A stretch of DNA of 64,000 nt, taken from NCBI GenBank assembly GCA_047967505.1, contig CM106541.1. One strand, written 5' to 3'. The notes under the pieces were generated by a model. That model did no database searches, was not told the origin of the DNA, and was given only the letters and a program-made list of their open reading frames with translations. The position numbers were made by a program, and so were the translations under genes. Source of the DNA: Dipteris shenzhenensis. Its lineage: Eukaryota; Polypodiophyta; Polypodiopsida; Gleicheniales. Shown in pieces: positions 11,787 through 22,740 of the stretch (position 1 is its first letter; each line of letters starts with the position of its first letter).

Positions 11787-12565
11787 GGGGAGATTTGGCC
11801 AAGAGCCAAATCTTCCTAGCTTTTTTCAAAACATACAAGATTTGGTCGCACAACCAAATCTCCCTAGACCTTGGTGATTTGAAAGAAGCTATAAAGATTT
11901 GGCCGCGCAGCCAAATCTCTCCAAACCTTGGTGCTTTAAAAAGATTAGGCTGCATGGCCAAATCTCCCCAAACCCTGGTGCTTTGAAAAGATTTGGCCGC
12001 ATGGCCAAATCTCCATAGAACCTCATGATTAGAAAGAAGCTAGCAAGGTTTAGCCACACGGCCAAATCTCCTTAGACCCAGGTGATTTAAAAGAAGCTAG
12101 AAAGATTTGACTAATTTGAAAGAAGCTAGCAAGATTTGGCTGCATGGCCAAATCTCTCCAAACCCTAGTGCTTTGAAAGAAGCCCACAAGATCTGGCCAC
12201 AAGGTCAAATCTCCCCAAACCCTAGTGCTTTGAAAAGATTTGGCCGCACGGCCAAATCTCCATAGACCCTCGTGATTAGAAAGAAGCTAGCAAGATTTGG
12301 CCACACTGCCAAATCTCCTTAGACCCAGGTGATTTAAAAGATGCTAGAAAGATTTGACTGATTTGAAAGAAGCTAGCAAGATTTGGCTGCACGGCCAAAT
12401 CTCTCCAATCCCTAGTGCTTTAAAAGAAGCCACAAGGCCAAATCTCCCGAAACTTTGGTGCTTTGAAAGAAGCCCATAAGATTTGGTGACACATCTAAAC
12501 CTCCCCTTCCGGTGCTTTAAAAGAAGCCCATAAGCAGCCAAATCTCCCTAGACTATGGTGCTTTC
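11787..12565. repeat. Right array of the ~56-bp palindromic unit
   Basis: About a dozen copies of the same unit as the left array, for example AGATTTGGCC-GCAC-GGCCAAATCT near 12236-12259 followed by a CTTTGAAAGAAGC-type spacer. The first copy has a reversed spacer, the rest read in one direction. Several palindromes keep partial symmetry when an arm mutates (AGATTTGGT...ACCAAATCT near 11840). Confidence 0.85.
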
Positions 12566-12654
12566 TCAAATCTACCACTATGTCTGTTGTTAATTCTCGA
12601 TTCTATTTTAGACATGTTTATTGATAATGTGTTTTATCTAACATTAAAGATCAT

Positions 12655-13663
12655 AAAGATGATAGTTTGTATATTGCTTGGATTTTTTATAGGAAAGACA
12701 CAAATGTGAAGAAGGTTGAGAAAGTTGTAAGTGGATTTGGAGAAAAAAGCATACATTGGTACTTTGACATATATAGTATTGAGGGAGTACAGTTGACACG
12801 AGTTCACTTATTTGTTTTGTTACCTAATAAAAGTGCATACACTTGTGTTGGATCGGTACATCAAATCACAGAAGATGTGGTTGGAAAAGAGGGAGATATT
12901 GGATCGTTAATCATTATAAATCAAAATAAGAAATTTCTCTTGGATCCCAGCGATTATGAAGCATCTCATAGGAAGTCTAATGTAGATGACAACATGCACT
13001 CAAGAGGCTGGATAAGTGTTGAATCAATTGATGGAAATGAAATTGACACAGTGACAACAATCATTGAATCATATCGCAAAGCAACATTAAAGAAACGCAA
13101 GAGTGGGAAAGATAGTGGGGAAGGAACAAAGAAAGGAAATTTGACTATGGTTCAAGCACCAAGTAGTAGCGGAGAAGGGGCAAAGAAAGTAAAGCTAACT
13201 ATAATTGATGTACTAGAGGAAGAAACACCTCCAGAGGGTATGCTAGCAGTTATGGAAAGAAGCAGTGGTAGTGAATTGGAGCCAAGTGGAAAGGTCATAT
13301 GAAAAAAAGGGCAAAAGAAACCATTAGGCTTGGTGGAATATGAAAAATACTACCCATTCGGGTTGTATGCAACATTTCCAATTCCAGTTGCAAGATGTCA
13401 AAAAGCTCCTCCAAGCTATGTATATAGAGGGTTGAACAAAGAGCATGTGGAAAAGCTTGCTGCAGACTTCGGTTATAACTCTAGGCCTCCTGCTTGCTGT
13501 AGCGGATTTAATGCCTTTCAATCGTGAAACAAAGCAACCCCTAGAAAGGGTAGATAAAAAGGATTTAACCGAGGCAGTCGATAGAGTGAGCGAGGAAAAG
13601 CGAGCGGGCCCAAAAAAGCAAGCAAGGGTTTTCACAATTTCCTTATCGAGGTACTCAACATAG
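12655..13663 (+). pseudogene. Broken gene with a ParB-like segment
   Basis: One frame is open from about 12655 to a TGA at 13300-13302, and resumes in the same frame to 13525. The first part is unrecognised, with hydrophobic/beta-rich blocks (SLYIAWIFYRKD, GEKSIHWYFDIYSIEG) and a lysine/serine-rich, low-complexity end. After the stop comes YPFGLYATFPIPVARC and SYVYRGLNKEHVEKLAADFG, which resembles the start of ParB/sulfiredoxin-type nuclease-like domains (pattern I-P-V...R-x-L...HVEKLA). A frameshift near 13500 moves the continuation (VADLMPFNRETKQPL) into the frame that ends at 13663. The ParB identification rests on motif resemblance only. It may be the 5' portion of a ParB-methyltransferase gene like the remnant at 22.7 kb (inference). 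Confidence 0.4.
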
Positions 13664-14199
13664 TTTTGTGGAAACCACTATTTGGGAAGATTCTCGAAAA
13701 TAAAACTTATGTTACTATGTATAACTATACCAATATTGCGAATTATAGTCTACCTTAACTTCCAATTGGAGCCATACTCACATTATGCAACAATAGTATG
13801 TGGGTTTGAAAGAAACCGAATTTCCACTCCAAAGCGGATTCCATTATTGATACAACAATTCTTCTGCATTTGAAATGGGTCTTATTATCAAACTCCTTCA
13901 ATAATCAAAACAAATGAGTTGCTTGATATGTTGAACTTAGTAACGTAAACATCACTTCACCCATATGCGGGGGAAAAAAAATATCTATAAACTTCATAGC
14001 ATGGGATTGCATCAACACTCATGACATTCAAAATGGTTCTTCTTATTAAAAGTGTTATCAACCATGAAAGAAGTGAATGTTTAAAAATAGTTCACCTGTA
14101 TGTTGAAAAACCCAAGTGTCATTTATGACATTCAAAATTGTTCTTGCAACCATCCTGTAGTTCCTAGAGATTGTGCCCATACTTCCAACCCCTTCCCTT
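13664..14199. other. AT-rich intergenic sequence
   Basis: No recognisable gene. GACATTCAAAATTGTTCTT and a near-copy occur near 14020-14150. Confidence 0.4.
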
Positions 14200-14585
14200 C
14201 AACCACTAAGAGGTATCTAATAGTTTTATAGAACATTTGAGATATCATCACCTCCTAATACAAAACCATTATTACTATTTGTAGAACACTTGAGATATCA
14301 TCACCTCTTAATACAAGACCATTCTTACTATTTGTAGAACACTTGAGATATCATCACTCCTTCCCTTCAGCCACTAAGAGGTACCTAATACTTGTAGAAC
14401 ACTTGAACCATTCTTACAATTTGTAGAACACTTGAGATATCATCACCTTTTAATACAAAACCATTCTTACGATTTGTATAACACTTGAGATATCATCACC
14501 TCTTAATATAAGACCATTCTTAGTATTTGTAGATCACTTTAGATATCATCGCCTCTTAATACAAGACCATTCTTACTATTTGAGA
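14200..14585. repeat. ~53-63-bp tandem repeat
   Basis: About seven degenerate copies of a unit containing TTTGTAGAACACTTGAGATA, TCATCACCTCTTAATACAAG and ACCATTCTTACTA. Confidence 0.8.
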
Positions 14586-14627
14586 GATTAATGGATTAAA
14601 GGTTTGAAGCTCATAGGAGATGAAGAG

Positions 14628-14790
14628 AAAGTCAGTTTCAACATGAGGACAATAAAACTAATTGGAATATTTTGACTTATGTATTATACCTTTTTGAAGA
14701 CTATGAATTTAAGTCAGTTTCAACATTAGGATGATAAAACTAATTAGAATATTTTGACTTATGTATTATATATTTTTAAAGACTATAAAT
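14628..14790. repeat. Two-copy tandem duplication, ~82 bp
   Basis: GTCAGTTTCAACAT-AGGA, AATAAAACTAATTGGAATAT and TTTTGACTTATGTATTATA occur twice head to tail with a few substitutions. Confidence 0.8.
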
Positions 14791-16764
14791 TTTAATGAGA
14801 GGCACGCACACTACTTAGTAAATACACTAGTACTACTAGCCTACGACTATTATGCCTAGTAGCACCAGTGTGATTTTGAGCCTTGTATTAGCCTTTTGAT
14901 AATTTTCTTTCATCGTTAGTGCAATAGAAATTATTCCTTCTATCAAAAGAATCTTGCCAAATTTATTCAAAGTGATGATTTTGTAGTCTACAGCCACTAT
15001 CCTCTGACTCTCAAAAATATATTAAATGTGAGTACCCATTTATCTTGTATGATCAACCCTAGACTATGCTGCGATAGGACATTACTAGAACCAAAAAAAT
15101 ATGAATTGATATGGTGATGTTCGGTGTGAAATAACCAAATTAAGGATTTAATAAGAAAAAAACAATCAGAATCAATAGGCTATTCAATGGCTCAAATCTA
15201 CACAGAAATTATAATGTGCCTCCCAACTGTTATGCATTCTAGCTCCTCATGTTTGACAAGAATGCAAACAATAATAAAATCACAATATCTTTAGTTTCAA
15301 AGTAAGCAAAGCACCAAAAATAAATGCAAACGTATTGGATGAGGAATAAATAGGTATAGATATAGATAGACCTATATATATGCATTCATAGATATAATGA
15401 TGATTAGAGTTGGAAGGTCATAATAATATTATGTGTACTATCATTGGGATTATGACTACTATTGGTAATATTGTATGTAGTAGTAGGAGAACTACCATTA
15501 AGGAACACTCTAATAAAATTACTAATGGTGGTGACAAAACTACCACTAGTAGTTTGATAATTACCCCTAACATCTACAACAAATATTTGATGGGTAGCTA
15601 GTATTACGTGAAAAGGCCCCAATTGTGCTATAATAATGGACCAAAAAAGGGAGTGCTAGAGCATCACATAAGGGTCACTTTTTATCCATGAAAGAAACAA
15701 GTCGGTGCAACCTAGGTCATGTGGAGTGGTTCGCGGCTCTTTCCTTGACAAAAAAGTTACACTACCTTTGATAGTAACTACAAAGATTGCTGCCATAGTG
15801 CCGTAGAGTAGCCCCTAGGTTGCACCATCATCCTTTTTTGCTTTTGAGCCATTAAGTTTGATCCACTGATTTTATGTAGAATTATTCTACTATATGTTCA
15901 CATGTCCTTAATAGGATCTTGATATAATCCCTTCCATTGTAAGTACTTCTACTATAAGTTTCACATATCCTTAACAAACCACTAGGCTTTAACACAGATT
16001 CATTCTTATGTTTCAAGCCTCAAACTCAAACACCCTTATAAAAGGGATAATGTATTAAAGCTACATTCAATCCATCAAATCTTTTGAATGACAATTCTAT
16101 TGAAAATTCATGTATCATCAATTGGATTTCATCCATTATATGTTCATTTCTCTTTAATAGTATGTCCAAAAATTCATGTATCTTCAATATTATTTCTCTC
16201 ATGTGTTCCAATATCTTCAAAAGGATACCTTTATTTATGTCCAAACTTGAGCATTGATTTGTATTTATCAAATACAATTTCACTCCACCTATTCTTTAGA
16301 ATGAAATTTTTTCGCCAAAAGTGGGCCAAACGTAAGGTCTTTCCACATATTCTCAAGAATGAAAATTTTGGCCTTACGTTGGCAAGTCTATGGAATGAGG
16401 GTAAGGCCAAAGTCTCTAGTACGGTGCATTAGGTCTTGATTAATTCTTCTTTAGGCTTGAATATTTAATGCATTAACTTCACGACTATTATTTATGCTTG
16501 AACTTGTAATGTATTAATTTCATGACTTAGGATTTTATGAAGTTATATCTAACATGTCCCAAATTTAATGGAAATTAACATCATACATAACATAACAAAG
16601 TATCATCATATCCCTTCCCAAAATCAATGCTACCTAGCAACTGTCCTAGCATATTCACTGCCTTGCATTTGAGTTAGCTATGATGAAGAATGTTGCCTGC
16701 CTTTGGAACCTCTTAGAGTTACGGTTAGCATGATCTAATCATGTACCCCAAAACTTGAGACTTG
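14791..16764. other. AT-rich intergenic sequence
   Basis: About 2 kb without a recognisable gene. Short frames near 15404-15622 (either strand) and 16026-16432 have no domain signature. Inverted copies of GAATGAAAATTTTGGCC-like sequence near 16300-16380 suggest a small degenerate foldback. Confidence 0.4.
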
Positions 16765-17250
16765 GAGATTCCCATATCACACCAGTGGTAGCTGTCTTGT
16801 CCACTCTCAATGCTAGTAAGAGATGGGCCCCATAGACCGGTAAAAGAAGTCTTTTTGGAGGTTCAATTTTTTCCCTCCGTCTTCTACAGGCCCCATGATG
16901 AAATAGGATATATTCATCACCCTACATTTAATGCAAGAATTGACACAACTTTTTTTGGACCTGACTATGCAGTTTACATCCCAAAATTGGTGCTAAAATT
17001 GTAGACTAGAGATTCCCATATCACATCAATGGTAGCCGTCTTGTCCACTCTCAACACTAGTAAGAGATGGTCCCCATAGACCCGTAAAAGAAGTCTTTTT
17101 TAAGTTCAATTTTTTGCCTCCGTCTTCTTCGGCCCCATGATGGAATAGGATATATTCACCACCCTACATTTAATGCAAGAATTGACAACTTTTTTTGGAC
17201 ATGACTATGCAGCTTACATTCCAAAATTGGTGCTAAAATTGCATACCGGG
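16765..17250. repeat. 244-bp tandem duplication
   Basis: Two head-to-tail copies (about 16765-17008 and 17009-17250) of a block starting AGATTCCCATATCACA and running through TAAGAGATGG, GTAAAAGAAGTCTTTTT and TTTTTTTGGAC. Period 244 by comparing GATTCCC at 16767 and 17011. Frames through it are not gene-like. Confidence 0.85.
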
Positions 17251-17493
17251 CATCTCCATTTGCTGGGGGGTGTCCCTAGCAACCCCTTGGACTTGCTCTA
17301 TTTGTCTAGTTGTGTCTCTCCACAAAAATCGGAGTGGGGCCTATTTTCCCCATCTAGTAAAACTATATGCATCGATATGTATGTATGTCTGCATAAATGC
17401 ATCCATGTATGTATGTACACACACACACACATATGTATGTATGTATGTGTACTAAAACTACTACAACTATATGCATCGAATAATGTTGTTGAT
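17251..17493. repeat. Junction with ATGTATGT/ACAC microsatellite
   Basis: Unique sequence followed by short ATGTATGTATGT and (AC)n tracts near 17380-17448, leading into the composite repeat. Confidence 0.6.
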
Positions 17494-17619
17494 CAATTTT
17501 TGGCATACCCCAGCAAAATCAAGACCCCCATTGCAAAGAAAGGTAAGGAACACAAGTGCTTGTTCTTATGCTCATGAGACAACAAAATGCATGACATAGG
17601 CAACCAATGGGGTCTTACT

Positions 17620-17840
<221 letters not shown>

Positions 17841-17862
17841 TTGATGCATAAAATTTTAATAT

Positions 17863-18252
17863 ATGGAGAAAATGGACATGAAAACCATCTAAATTGGCTC
17901 TTGTCATTCGATTTGATATATGACATGATCCCATTTGGATTTGTAAGTCCAAAGATATGGGGTCCTACTTTTAGGGCCTGAATGCTTAAAATAGGCAGTG
18001 CGTTAACGCGCTACCTATTTCATGCATTTAGGCCTCAAAAGTAGGACCCCATTGGCAATACAATGGGGTCCTAGTTTTGAGGCCTAAATGCATGAAATAG
18101 ACAGTGCGTTAACGCGCTGCCTATTTTAGGCATTCAGGCCCTAAAAGTAGTACCCCGTATCTTTGGACTTGCATATCCAAATGGGGTCATGTCATATATC
18201 AAATCGAATGGCAAGATCCAATTTATATGGTTTTCATGTCCATTTTTTCCAT
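17863..18252. repeat. 390-bp foldback, copy 1 (192-bp arms)
   Basis: Arms 17863-18054 and 18061-18252 are near-perfect reverse complements with a 6-base centre (GCAATA). Each arm holds a smaller palindrome centred on GTTAAC (18002-18007 and 18108-18113), so palindromes are nested. Key arm words are ATTTGATATATGACATGA, GTCCAAAGATA and TACTTTTAGGGCCTGAATGC. Confidence 0.92.
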
Positions 18253-18412
18253 AAACTCAAACTATATTCATCAAATAATGTTGTTGATCAATTCTTGGCA
18301 TACCCCCCCAAAATCAAGACCCCCATTGCAAAGAGGTAAAGAACACAAGTGCTTGTTCTTATGCTCATGAGACAACAAAATGCATGACATGGGAAACCAA
18401 TGGGGTCTTACT

Positions 18413-18509
18413 TTTGATGTATGTATGTATGTATATATATGCGTGTACATACATACATACATACATACATACATACATACATACATACATACATACATAC
18501 ATACATACA

Positions 18510-18600
<91 letters not shown>

Positions 18601-18605
18601 TGATG
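18413..18605. repeat. (CATA)n-(AT)n microsatellite, unit 2
   Basis: Short TATG repeat to about 18430, about 22 ACAT repeats (18447-18537), then about 26 AT repeats to 18590. The tetranucleotide is inverted relative to unit 1. Confidence 0.95.
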
Positions 18606-18633
18606 TATATATTGATGCATATAATTTTGATAT

Positions 18634-18965
18634 ATGGAGAAAATGGACATGAAAATCATCTAGATTGGCTCTTGCCGTTTGATTTGATATATGACATGAC
18701 CCCATTTGGATTTGTAAGTCCAAAGATACGGGGTCCTACTTTTAGGGCCTGAATGCCTGAAATAGGTAGCGCGTTAACGCATTGCCGATTTCATGCATTT
18801 AGGCCTCAAAAGTAGGACCCGTTAATGCGCTGCCTATTTTAGGCATTCAGACCCTAAAAGTAGCACCCCGTATCTTTAGACTTGCATATCCGAATGGGTT
18901 CATGTCATATATCACATCGAATGGCAAGATCCAATTTAGATGGTTTTCATGTCCATTTTCTCCAT
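18634..18965. repeat. Foldback, copy 2 (centre deleted)
   Basis: Same arms as copy 1, but about 60 bp around the centre, including part of the right arm, are missing: AAAAGTAGGACCC is followed directly by GTTAATGCGCTGCC. The TTAA-cored palindromes are still visible near 18770-18785 and 18820-18838. Confidence 0.85.
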
Positions 18966-19127
18966 CAACTAAAACTATATTCATCAAATAATGTTGTTTA
19001 TCAATTTTTGGCATACCCCCCCCAAAATCAAGACCCCCATTGCAAAGAAAGGTAAGGAACACAAGTGTTTGTCCTTAGGCTCATGAGACAACAAAATGCA
19101 TGAAATAGGCAACCAATGGGATCCTAA

Positions 19128-19213
19128 TTTTGCTGTATGTATGTAAGTATGTATATATGTATGTATATACATACATATATATCTATATGCATATATATAT
19201 ATATATATATATA

Positions 19214-19250
<37 letters not shown>

Positions 19251-19300
19251 ATATATATATATATATATATGTATATCTTGATGCATATATGTATATATTG
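19128..19300. repeat. (TATG)n-(AT)n-(GT)n microsatellite, unit 3
   Basis: TATG/TATA to about 19190, (AT)n 19191-19214, (GT)n 19216-19246, (AT)n 19249-19270. Confidence 0.9.
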
Positions 19301-19319
19301 ATGCATACAATTTTGATAT

Positions 19320-19634
19320 ATGGAGAAAATGGACATGAAAACCATCTAAATTGGCTCATGTCGTTCAACTTCATATATGACATGATCCCATTTGGATTTG
19401 TAAGTCCAAAGATACGGGGTCCTACTTTTAGGGCCTCAATGCCTAAAATAGGCAGTGCATTAATGCGCTATCTATTTCATGCATTTAGGCCTCAAAAGTA
19501 GGACCCCATTAGCAACACAATGGGGTCTTAGTTTTGAGGCCTAAATGCATGAAATAGATAGTGCGTTAACGTGCTGCCTATTTTAAGCATTGAGGCCCTA
19601 AAAGTAGTACCCCGTATCTTTGGACTTGCATATC
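19320..19634. repeat. Foldback, copy 3 (right arm truncated)
   Basis: Left arm complete, symmetric centre AACACAATGG at about 19513-19522; the right arm stops at GGACTTGCATATC where the head of unit 4 begins. The left nested palindrome is GTGCATTAATGCGC, the right GTGCGTTAACGTGC, so the two have diverged by compensating changes around the TTAA core. Confidence 0.88.
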
Positions 19635-19767
19635 AATTTTTGGCATACCCCCCCAAAATCAAGACCCCCATTGCAAAGAAAGGTAAAGAACACAAGTGCT
19701 TGTTCTTATCCTCATGAGACAACAAAATGCATGACATGAGAAACCAATGGGGTCTTACTTTTGATGT

Positions 19768-19835
19768 TTGTATGTATGTATGTATGTATATATATGCATG
19801 TACATACATACATACATACATACATACATGCATAT
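19768..19835. repeat. TATG/TACA microsatellite, unit 4
   Basis: TGTATGTATG repeats, TATATATGCATGTA, then TACATACATACA repeats: an inverted tetranucleotide pair. Confidence 0.9.
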
Positions 19836-19906
19836 AAAATCAAGACCCCCATTGGAAAGAAAGGTAAGGAACACAAGTGCTTGTTCTTATGTTCAGGAGA
19901 CATTGA

Positions 19907-19978
19907 AAAAGAGGCCTGGTAGCCCAAAAATGGCAGCGCATCAATGCGCTATCATTTTTGGGTTGCCAGGTCTCTTTT
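19907..19978. repeat. Hairpin A with TTAA-like core
   Basis: Arms 19907-19941 and 19944-19978, 35 bp each with about four mismatches, loop CA. The inner stem AAATGGCAGCGCAT / ATGCGCTATCATTT matches the nested palindromes of the large foldback (core ATCAAT instead of ATTAAT). It follows a fifth partial copy of the head motif (ATCAAGACCCCCATTGG). Confidence 0.88.
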
Positions 19979-20525
19979 TTGTTGTCTCACAAGCATACAT
20001 ATGGAGGTTATTATACAATATAACTAAGAAGTAGTATTGAATTAGTTCTACAATTTGGATGCATTAAGAGCATTCATATAGCAAGGAAGAATATAATAAT
20101 TGAATACTTTTTTTTTCAATACATATTGCTAGTGAGACTACCAAAAAGAGGCTTTACCCCTCATGATGTCTCTGGATACAGAATATGAGATTACTTGATG
20201 CTTGGATTGCAGTTGGAAACATTGCGTGGGCAAAGCCACTATATGCCTCAAGTGTTGGAAATTGATGTATGGCTCAAGTGCTAGAATGTGCAAATCATGG
20301 CCGAAATCAAGACCCCTTAGAGATTCCATGAGGGCTATCCTTTTACTACTACACACGTCACCTTTAGTCGAGGGCAGAACCATTCGTCATCACAGGCAGC
20401 AGGTTCATGGGACCCCATCCCATGATCCAAGGCATTATTCAAAGACAAAGTATTTCTGACCATTCCCAAATCGAGTTTGCCAATTCCTAATCTGATTGAT
20501 TTCATTTACTGGACTTGCAATGCTT
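19979..20525. other. Intergenic sequence
   Basis: No recognisable gene. Short frames on both strands (20138-20383 and 20202-20459) overlap and carry no domain. Confidence 0.4.
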
Positions 20526-20640
20526 GCAAAGCCCTTGCTTAAGCTTGAATGAGCCTCTTGATTTTGGGGGTATAATGGTCAAAAATGGCTTAACATGCCC
20601 AAAATCAAGAGGCTCATTCAAGCTTAAGCAAGGGCTTTGC
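20526..20640. repeat. Hairpin B, 43-bp perfect arms
   Basis: 20526-20568 and 20598-20640 are exact reverse complements (arm contains CCCTTGCTTAAGCTTGAATG and AGCCTCTTGATTTTGGG), separated by 29 bases. It would form a long perfect RNA stem if transcribed. Confidence 0.95.
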
Positions 20641-20641
20641 A

Positions 20642-20730
20642 GGTCTTGTTTTTCGGTGGCAAAAGCATGAAAAATGACAACACATTAACGTGTTGCCATT
20701 CTTATGCTTCCCCCTTCCAAAAACAAGACC
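20642..20730. repeat. Hairpin C with TTAA core
   Basis: Imperfect arms meet at ACATTAACGTGT (TTAA at 20685-20688). Inner stem AAAATGACAACAC / GTGTTGCCATT is the same type of sequence as the cores at 18002 and 19941; the outer stem is GGTCTTGTTTTT / AAAAACAAGACC. It abuts hairpin B. Confidence 0.88.
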
Positions 20731-22740
20731 CCCAATCTATTCATTGGAGACACCAAAATGAGGGGAAGGATGACGCGAGGAGTAGAGGAGCTAGTTTATG
20801 AGGGGAGGGACAGCCTTGGAACTACTAGCAACAAGCATGATGCAAGGAGGTGAGAAGGCAAAGAAGCAAGGAGGTGAGGAGGTGAGGAAGCAAGGAGGCA
20901 AGGAGGCAAGAGGCAGTCTTGAAGGGCAACAAGAGGGTGGAGGTGGCCGAAAGAGTAAGCAAGAAAGGGAGGGATGGAGATTGCTTGCAGGAAATGCTTG
21001 GATTAATGTTAAAAATGCCATTTTTTTGTGTGTGTTTTGCAGCATGAAATTTTTATGGCATTGTTCTTTTAAAAAATACAACATTGTTGTGATTAATTGC
21101 ACTACAAACAACTCAAGCTGTAAAGCACCATGGATTAGTACAACAATATACATCACAAATGGATGCATGCACTCATATACATCACCGATGGATGCATACA
21201 CTTATACTCACATCAATTTCCAATATTGTATTAGATGGACCCTTAGCATATATGTGTGCATAGAAGACCATTTTCTACATGGATCCCTGATTTCATAGTT
21301 AAATTATTCCATTTCTCACATTCCAACATGTGAAGATTTAATGTACATGCATTATGGGCACATTACATTGTAGTTTATGACTAACTTTTTTAATGAATGC
21401 ATGATACTTGTATATGGTCAAAGAAGGTATATTATCATTTTTGAATGACAAAATTACTCTATGTTCCATTTTATCCTATATTAGAAACTATGATCACTAG
21501 ATATTACATAAATGTATTGCTCCATTATATCCTATACTAAAAACTATTTTGACCCAAATACATAATGCCAATTGAGGTTAGTACTTATGACAAGTGATGA
21601 AAACAATCTAATGGTATGAATGAGATCTTGTAAATTTTGGATATATAATATGGGTACTATGTCGATTGAGCTATTTTTCTAAGGGAATATTTTTAACTTA
21701 ATTACTAAATACATACTTACAATGGTGACTTGATTCCCATCTATATGTATAATCAAGTTTTACTTTATGTTTTAAAAAAAGCTTTTGCATAAGGTTAAAA
21801 TTCAAATAGTATTTATATTTGTTTAAGACTACCCGTTGAGCTGGCTCCTATCCTTATATTGAACATGATAATGTTCATAAAGATTTTATGAATACAAATA
21901 GATAGCATTGGCTCTCTTTTTAGTGGTTGGGAATGAACCATAAAAGTACCTGAAAACGACTATGTATTCCCTTATTTGTAGCATGGAAGTGATCATGGTA
22001 AAGTGGCATAATCCCTATTTTACTTTTTTCATAGGTTCTTTTGCTACTCATGGTTGGTGGATACACCACGGCATAGATCCGAATAGATATTTGGTTTTTT
22101 GCTTCAACTTGCTGGACTAGAATTTCCTTGATGATTGTTCGATTGTGCATGATGAGTAGTCACTGGCTTAATTGATGCATTAAGTGCAATGTTTTCCTTA
22201 AAGTTTTTCATACTACAGGATACGAGTTTGCTTATAGGGGTGGAAATAGAAGCTTGTTACGCCTAGTGCATATTTTCCATTAGATGCAGTAGGATATTAG
22301 TTACAAAGTGTCTTTGTCAATTATTTCACTTGAATCATGCTCCTCTTATGCTTGAGTTTGTGGTCACGTATTGAGTTTAACATAATAGTCTATAGGATAC
22401 TGGATGAGCACTCAACATAGTGGTTAGATGTATTCATTTCTAGTTCCGATAGAACTATCATTCATACATTGGTCATAATAGAAGTATGGAGGGCTAAAAT
22501 CCTTTTTTGGCTCCCTAAGTTTTTTAAAGCATGGTATTGTCCAGATTACATAGGCATTTTCACTAAGCAAAATTAATCCTTATGATGAAAATCTGTTTTT
22601 TTTCTTTTGACATAGTTAGTTCTGTTTCCATGTTTTTGGATCGAATGTATGGATGATCTTCTCCAAGCAAATTTCTCCAGAATTGTATCATCGGATTTGT
22701 GGTTGCTCCAATTCATGGTTAAAAGTGAAGCTTCAATAGG
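20731..22740. other. Intergenic; purine-rich GGAGGY stretch then AT-rich sequence
   Basis: 20760-20960 is purine-rich with repeated GCAAGGAGGTGAGGA words; its open frames on both strands (20791-21298) are compositional. The rest to 22740 is AT-rich with no recognised gene. Confidence 0.45.

Noticed and set aside
20791-21298. Overlapping 166- and 136-codon frames on opposite strands
   Set aside because: Driven by GGAGG-type purine-rich sequence; no domain.
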